This document shows, one piece after another, positions 6,275-8,984 of a stretch of 8,984 nucleotides of DNA. Below the pieces are notes generated by a model. That model saw only the letters and a list, made by a program, of their open reading frames with translations. It was not told the origin of the DNA and ran no database searches. The translations under genes and the position numbers were made by a program. Position 1 is the stretch's first letter. Each line of letters begins with the position of its first letter. The DNA is from DATAMF01 sp036260665 (GTDB lineage: Bacteria; Chloroflexota; Anaerolineae; Aggregatilineales; Aggregatilineaceae): positions 1 to 8,984 of the forward strand of contig DATAMF010000215.1 in the NCBI GenBank assembly GCA_036260665.1. The letters are read 5' to 3'.

Positions 6275-6298
6275 AGCCCACGCGCGAAGCATTGTCCA
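6270..6298 (-). promoter_or_regulatory. Sigma70-type promoter for the DUF362 gene
   Basis: On the minus strand TGGACA (6293-6298, five of six consensus bases) and TATACT (6270-6275, five of six) are 17 bp apart. The start is predicted near 6263, about 37 nt before the ATG at 6225. This is the best promoter match in the window. Confidence 0.7.
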
Positions 6299-6400
6299 CC
6301 ATAATGAACGCGTCCCTGCTTCCTCCCCTTCCTGCTTGCGGGCTAATCATTACCCACATCTTTTTCCCGTTGCTTTTTCGGCAGAAATGGGGCGGTGTCG

Positions 6401-6424
6401 TAGGGGCGTGGGCTTGCCCCACCC
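6401..6424. repeat. GC-rich palindromic element
   Basis: The stretch TAGGGGCGTGGGCTTGCCCC followed by ACCC can fold with GGGGC/GCCCC or GTGGG/CCCAC. It has the look of short REP-like palindromes spread through intergenic DNA of many bacteria. Whether it is repeated in this genome cannot be seen from one window. Confidence 0.4.
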
Positions 6425-6430
6425 GTTTGG

Positions 6431-6480
6431 CTCCCCTTTCTCTACGAAGTGGGGAAAGGGGCCGGGGGATAGGGGTTCCC
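6431..6480. repeat. REP/MITE-like palindrome (CCCCTTTC...GAAAGGGG)
   Basis: CCCCTTTC (6433-6440) and GAAAGGGG (6454-6461) form a perfect 8-bp stem, extendable on the plus strand by wobble pairs, followed by CCGGGGGATAGGGG. The shape matches, from memory, a widespread intergenic sequence with a CCCCTCTCC arm, a GGAGAGGGG arm and a GGGGGTGAGGGG tail. This copy looks decayed. It sits between the SH3b-LysM gene and the DUF362 promoter. Confidence 0.45.
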
Positions 6481-6515
6481 CGCCCAATGCCCCACCCTGC
6501 CCCTCGTCCACCATC

Positions 6516-7271
6516 TTACGGGATCAGCAGCACCTGTCCGGCATAAATCCGCGTCAGATCATAAATCCCATTCAGCGCCGCGATGTCATACATACTCACT
6601 CCATACCGCAGCGCGATCCGGAACAGATTCTCGCCCGCTTGCACCACATGCGTCCGGTAGCTGGGATAGCTCGGATAAGTTGGATAGCTTGGATAAGTCG
6701 GCGGCGTCACCACCACGCCCTCAACCGGCAGACTGTTGATCGGATAGCTCGTGAATACATACCCGGCATTCACCCACCCCTGCACGCCGTTCGAGAGTGA
6801 CACTTTCAGCCATGAATTATCCGCCGTCCGCGCCAGCAGATTCAGCACCGTGCCATTATAAACAGAGGCCACCTGGCCGTAATACAACCCCGGCCCACTG
6901 CGAATATTCAACGCCCCCGTGCTCACCGTTGCCGTCGCCGGAGTCGGAACCGTCCCGCCTTCAACCGGCAGGCTGTAGATCGGATACGCGGTGGCGATAT
7001 AGCGTGAGTTCACCCACCCCTGTACGCCGGTTGGCAAAACCACGCGCACCCAGATTCCATCACTCGCCTGTGCCAACAGCGTCATGCTCGACCCGCGATA
7101 CAGCGAAATCACCACGCCGTATCCGACTCCCGGCCCGCTGCGCACATGCAGTGCCCCTGTGTTCACCGTCGCCGTTGGGCTGACCTGTGCCGCCGCGCTC
7201 TGAACCTGCGTCAGCAGCAAACCAGTCAGCAGAATCACCGCCACCACAATGAGATGTTTGCCTTTGTTCAT
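6516..7271 (-). CDS. Secreted SH3b-SH3b-LysM protein
   Basis: A 251-residue protein. Residues 1-28 are a signal peptide (basic MNKGK, hydrophobic core, SAAA-Q cleavage). Two bacterial SH3 (SH3_3) domains follow at about 33-96 and 113-176, each with ALHVRSGPG/ALNIRSGPG and a GVQGWVN motif, separated by YPIYSLPVEG-type linkers. A Tyr/Pro/Ser linker (YPSYPTYPSYPSY, 193-205) leads to one LysM domain (207-251: THVVQAGENLFRIALRYGVS ... AALNGI ... IYAGQVLLIP). LysM and SH3b domains bind peptidoglycan or related glycans; no catalytic domain is present, so it is a binding or scaffold protein of the envelope. The start is supported by AAGGAG 7 nt upstream and a promoter at 7304-7332. The two SH3b units come from a 240-bp tandem duplication. 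Confidence 0.92.
   Translation of the reverse strand: MNKGKHLIVVAVILLTGLLLTQVQSAAAQVSPTATVNTGALHVRSGPGVGYGVVISLYRGSSMTLLAQASDGIWVRVVLPTGVQGWVNSRYIATAYPIYSLPVEGGTVPTPATATVSTGALNIRSGPGLYYGQVASVYNGTVLNLLARTADNSWLKVSLSNGVQGWVNAGYVFTSYPINSLPVEGVVVTPPTYPSYPTYPSYPSYRTHVVQAGENLFRIALRYGVSMYDIAALNGIYDLTRIYAGQVLLIP
6664..6699. repeat. Two 18-bp tandem units in the Tyr/Pro linker
   Basis: Two adjacent 18-bp units, GGATAGCTCGGATAAGTT and GGATAGCTTGGATAAGTC, differ at two positions and encode the Tyr/Pro/Ser linker before the LysM domain. Such a tract could change length by slippage. Confidence 0.65.
6721..7200. repeat. 240-bp tandem duplication covering the SH3b domain
   Basis: Segments 6721-6960 and 6961-7200 align without gaps at an offset of exactly 240 bp (80 codons). 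Both begin TCAACCGGCAG and share conserved blocks such as TTCACCCACCCCTG (6769 and 7009). Similarity fades in the last 20 bp or so. The protein copies share the whole domain and the linker SLPVEG, so the duplication is intragenic and moderately old. Confidence 0.75.
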
Positions 7272-7275
7272 GCCC

Positions 7276-7289
7276 GTACTCCTTAGTAC
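7276..7289 (-). promoter_or_regulatory. Stem-loop holding the SD of the SH3b-LysM gene
   Basis: GTACT and AGTAC flank CCTT, so on the mRNA the core of the AAGGAG ribosome site lies in the loop and first stem base of a 5-bp hairpin, 4 nt before the ATG. The stem is short and may be only a weak modulator or chance. Confidence 0.3.
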
Positions 7290-7303
7290 CTACTTCTGCT
7301 TTC

Positions 7304-7332
7304 AGTGTAGAACAAATGTCACTTCATCTCAA
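7304..7332 (-). promoter_or_regulatory. Sigma70-type promoter for the SH3b-LysM gene
   Basis: On the minus strand TTGAGA (7327-7332, five of six) and TACACT (7304-7309, four of six) are 17 bp apart. The start is predicted near 7297, giving a leader of about 26 nt that contains the SD hairpin. Confidence 0.55.
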
Positions 7333-7474
7333 GCGTAAGTGGAGTAATAGCAAATCATGCGTAGAGCAAACGTCGGGATCAAGTATAAAAAGAGCGCTAT
7401 AACGTCTGTCCTAGCGTCCCCCCTAAACTAATTTCAAATGCTCTGCAATCTCATTTCAAACCTACGCGCATCAC

Positions 7475-7508
7475 AAAAAAAACGGCGCGATCCGGTTGGA
7501 TCACGCCG
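7475..7508 (-). terminator. Rho-independent terminator after the secreted two-domain protein
   Basis: CGGCG-C-GATCC and GGATC-A-CGCCG form a 10-bp stem with one mismatch and a GGTT loop, followed on the minus strand by eight T. It begins 26 nt past the stop codon at 7535. The stretch from here to the SH3b-LysM promoter (7333-7474) shows no gene. Confidence 0.9.
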
Positions 7509-7534
7509 CCATAAATGACCCTCAGCTTGGAATA

Positions 7535-8206
7535 CTACTGGACGCAGCTTGTCGGCAAATACGCGTTTTTAGGTCCGGCAACAAAAATTTCCGTCCACGA
7601 CTGCCCGTCACTGCCCTCAACGGGGGTTGGGTTGACATACCATGTTTGCCCCGCCTTCACCGCATTCGCTCCCACAGGTGAACCCGCGGGTTGGCCGTAG
7701 ATCGGGGTATCACAGGTGATGGTCTTCAACTGGAAGCCCGTGGGAATAGGTGCGCCTTGGAATGTGCTGGCAACGATCTCCCCTGTCGAGCAGTTGAAGG
7801 CTATCGAAGCTTCCGCCGCAACAGGATAACCGCTCGTGTTATACCGCATAATCATCGTCACGGTTTCGATAGTATTGGTAGGCAGCGGCCACGCGTTAAC
7901 GGCGGGACCATAACTGTTGCTGTAATAGGTGGTGTAGTTATCACTCCAGCTGCCCACGAACGTCCCATCATCTTCGTTCATGACCACTTGCCCATCGGCC
8001 TCAACCACCAGATTGATGCGGTACGTCACCCCCGGTGTACCGCTCATCGACCAGTCAAAGCCAACATCATAGGGATTGCAGCCGTAAGCGGTTAGGGCCG
8101 TAATTTCGACCTTTTCACCAGCAGCCAGTGTCGGCGACGATGCGAACAGGCTCATGACACTCAGTGCGAGCAAAACAACCAGCGATAGAAGGGCTTTTCG
8201 AGACAT
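7535..8206 (-). CDS. Secreted two-domain protein with SH3-like C-terminus, unknown function
   Basis: A 223-residue protein. Residues 1-29 are a signal peptide (MSRK, hydrophobic core, SSPTLA-A cleavage). Residues about 31-140 look beta-rich and Ig-like (EKVEITALTAYGCNPYDVGF ... VTYRINLVVEADG ... TVTMIMRYN ... ASIAFNC). After a short linker, residues about 163-223 (TCDTPIYGQPAGSPVG ... AVKAGQTWYV ... WTEIFVAGPKNAYLPTSC) follow the strand order of a bacterial SH3 domain, though without the RSGPG motif. C43/C139 and C165/C221 could pair, one disulfide per domain. The start is set by GAGGAG 6 nt upstream. It has a terminator and a dyad in its leader region; no convincing promoter is seen. Exported, monocistronic; the family is not recognised. 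Confidence 0.82.
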   Translation of the reverse strand: MSRKALLSLVVLLALSVMSLFASSPTLAAGEKVEITALTAYGCNPYDVGFDWSMSGTPGVTYRINLVVEADGQVVMNEDDGTFVGSWSDNYTTYYSNSYGPAVNAWPLPTNTIETVTMIMRYNTSGYPVAAEASIAFNCSTGEIVASTFQGAPIPTGFQLKTITCDTPIYGQPAGSPVGANAVKAGQTWYVNPTPVEGSDGQSWTEIFVAGPKNAYLPTSCVQ

Positions 8207-8231
8207 GGTATGCTCCTCAATTTATTGGATA

Positions 8232-8260
8232 GAAGGGCACATACTTTTCATGTGCTTTTC
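8232..8260. repeat. Inverted repeat in the leader of the secreted protein gene
   Basis: GCACAT (8237-8242) and ATGTGC (8250-8255) form a perfect 6-bp inverted repeat with a 7-nt loop. On the plus strand the stem extends to 11 bp with two G-T wobbles (GAAGGGCACAT / ATGTGCTTTTC). On the minus strand those wobbles become mismatches. It lies 26-54 nt upstream of the ATG at 8206 and could be an operator. The DNA from 8261 to 8313 is A/T-rich and without other clear signal. Confidence 0.35.
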
Positions 8261-8313
8261 TAGTCTCAATCAAAAAAAGCTCCAAGTCAAGAATTTTTAT
8301 GAGTTTTTTATAT

Positions 8314-8832
8314 TTATTGACATATCATCACCTTCCGGTACCGTTCCAGCAGCAGTTGGCGTACCGTGCTAATCAGCTCGTGTGGAAAAAACGGCTTGAC
8401 CATATAACGATCCACGCCCAGCGCTTGCCCGCGTTCAATACTGGCGCGATCACTCCGCGCCGTGACAAACATATACGGCAGGTCACACGTCTCTGGATTC
8501 GCCCGCACGCGGCGGAGAATCTCAAATCCATCGATCCCCGGCTTCATCACATCCGAAATGATCAGCGATACCGGAATTTCGGTGCTCAACCGCAGCGTTT
8601 CCCGCGAATCAAGCGTCCCGATGGTCCTCAGCGGGATTTCATGTTCGAGGACCGTTTGAATCAGCGTCAGCAGGTTGAGATCATCATCACTCACCAGAAT
8701 CGGATTCGTCGCCGTCAGTTGGGGCAAATCCTCCACATGCAGCGGCTGGCTGTAGCACGGCGCATCGAGATCCACCTGCACAAACGTATAGAGGCTGGTG
8801 CTGCCCATCCATCGAAGGATTTGCGTATTCAT
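8314..8832 (-). CDS. Stand-alone response regulator receiver with N-terminal extension
   Basis: A 172-residue protein. Residues about 43-165 form a CheY-like receiver: acidic pocket D49-D50-D51 (PILVSDDD), phosphoacceptor D94 in LIISDVMKPGIDGFEILRRV, T124 in FVTARSD, and K146-P147 in YMVKPFFP. No output domain follows, so signalling must pass by protein contact. The first 42 residues (MNTQILRWMGSTSLYTF ... LPQLTATN) are not part of a normal receiver and match nothing I know; AAGGAT 5 nt before the ATG supports this start. It lies 14 nt after the stop of a second receiver gene whose end is very similar, so both are probably one transcript. The partner kinase is not in the window. Confidence 0.9.
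   Translation of the reverse strand: MNTQILRWMGSTSLYTFVQVDLDAPCYSQPLHVEDLPQLTATNPILVSDDDLNLLTLIQTVLEHEIPLRTIGTLDSRETLRLSTEIPVSLIISDVMKPGIDGFEILRRVRANPETCDLPYMFVTARSDRASIERGQALGVDRYMVKPFFPHELISTVRQLLLERYRKVMICQ
8327..8429. repeat. Direct repeat copy 1: receiver C-terminal coding segment
   Basis: This segment aligns without gaps to 8857-8959 at an offset of 530 bp, starting with ATCACCTTCCGGTA in both. Both copies encode the end of a receiver domain (VKP...FP.EL...VR.LL.ERYRKV). They mark a gene duplication. Confidence 0.7.
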
Positions 8833-8846
8833 GAGCTATCCTTAAC

Positions 8847-8984
8847 TTAATTACGGATCACCTTCCGGTATCGTTCCATCAGCAGCCGCCGCACTTCCCC
8901 AAACAGCTCTCTGGGAAAAATCGGCTTGACCAGATACCCGTCCGCCCCCAGACGCTTCGCCTCTCCCCGGAGATTATAGTTGCT
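8847..8984 (-). CDS. Response regulator receiver, C-terminal part (cut by window edge)
   Basis: Only the last 45 codons and the TAA are in the window; the gene continues beyond 8984. The visible part holds the end of a receiver: GADGYLVKPIFPRELFGEVR with the conserved Lys-Pro pair, then RRLLMERYRKVIRN. It is clearly paralogous to the end of the next gene (GVDRYMVKPFFPHEL ... LLLERYRKV). The stop lies 14 nt before the ATG of that gene, so the two form a likely operon. No output domain follows the receiver. Whether it has the same N-terminal extension cannot be seen. Confidence 0.85.
   Translation of the reverse strand, partial: SNYNLRGEAKRLGADGYLVKPIFPRELFGEVRRLLMERYRKVIRN
8857..8959. repeat. 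Direct repeat copy 2: receiver C-terminal coding segment
   Basis: This is the partner of the segment at 8327-8429. Conserved DNA blocks include ATCACCTTCCGGTA and CGGCTTGACCA, with diverged positions between, as expected after an old tandem gene duplication. Confidence 0.7.

Larger units (their letters stand above)
6300..6515. other. Non-coding GC-rich intergenic segment
   Basis: No supportable gene lies here. Plus-strand frames across it are not plausible (Pro/Ser-rich, running antisense into the SH3b gene). It holds two groups of palindromic G/C runs described as repeats (6401-6424 and 6431-6480). No hairpin with a U-tract is seen after the SH3b-LysM stop on the minus strand, so the end of that transcript is undefined; one of the palindromes may serve. 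Confidence 0.6.

Noticed and set aside
6246..6800. 184-codon plus-strand open frame across the intergenic repeats and the SH3b gene
   Set aside because: Its content comes from palindromic non-coding DNA and the antisense of the LysM end; Pro/Ser/Arg-rich and without a ribosome site.
7333..7474. Possible structured RNA between the terminator at 7475 and the SH3b-LysM promoter
   Set aside because: Only scattered short complementary pieces (AGAGCA/TGCTCT) with a loop of about 70 nt and small direct repeats (ATTTCAAA); no riboswitch pattern recognised.

Overview
The window looks like chromosomal DNA from a moderately GC-rich, free-living bacterium. The style of the genes suggests Chloroflexota (Anaerolineae-like): many small exported orphan proteins, Ala/Glu/Pro/Thr-rich lipoprotein tails, SH3b-LysM proteins, TolB-like propellers and stand-alone receivers. 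This is an inference from gene style; no rRNA or marker gene is present. Shine-Dalgarno (SD) sequences are clear, several sigma70-type promoters with 17-bp spacers can be read, and most transcription units end in intrinsic terminators. No mobile element, CRISPR array, tRNA or prophage gene is visible.

Left part (1-3130). A small one-helix membrane protein (52-339) is on the minus strand. Divergent from it on the plus strand are an exported protein with six cysteines (509-1294) and a lipoprotein with an NTF2-like domain and an acidic tail (1409-2074), which has its own promoter and terminator. A two-gene unit follows: a flavodoxin-fold NAD(P)H-dependent oxidoreductase with a cysteine cluster (2155-2724), overlapping by 11 bp a membrane-anchored NTF2-like protein (2714-3130). 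The two NTF2-like proteins flanking the flavoprotein look like diverged paralogues and share a cysteine pair.

Middle part (3124-6225, minus strand). A SpoIIAA/STAS-like small protein converges on the plus-strand operon, with overlapping stop codons. A secreted TolB-like beta-propeller and a DUF362 protein with a hydrophobic C-terminal tail follow, each with a strong terminator. The DUF362 promoter carries a perfect 8-bp dyad over its -10 and predicted start site.

Right part (6239-8984, minus strand). A GC-rich palindromic intergenic segment precedes a secreted SH3b-SH3b-LysM protein containing a 240-bp tandem duplication, then a secreted two-domain protein. Last is a tandem pair of paralogous receiver-only response regulators, the outer one cut by the window edge.

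Taken together, this is mostly a set of single-gene units making envelope or exported proteins, plus a signalling pair. I see no clearly assembled new multi-gene system. The best leads are the DUF362 operator, the flavoprotein/NTF2 cluster, the duplicated receivers with an unusual N-terminal extension, and the palindromic intergenic repeats.
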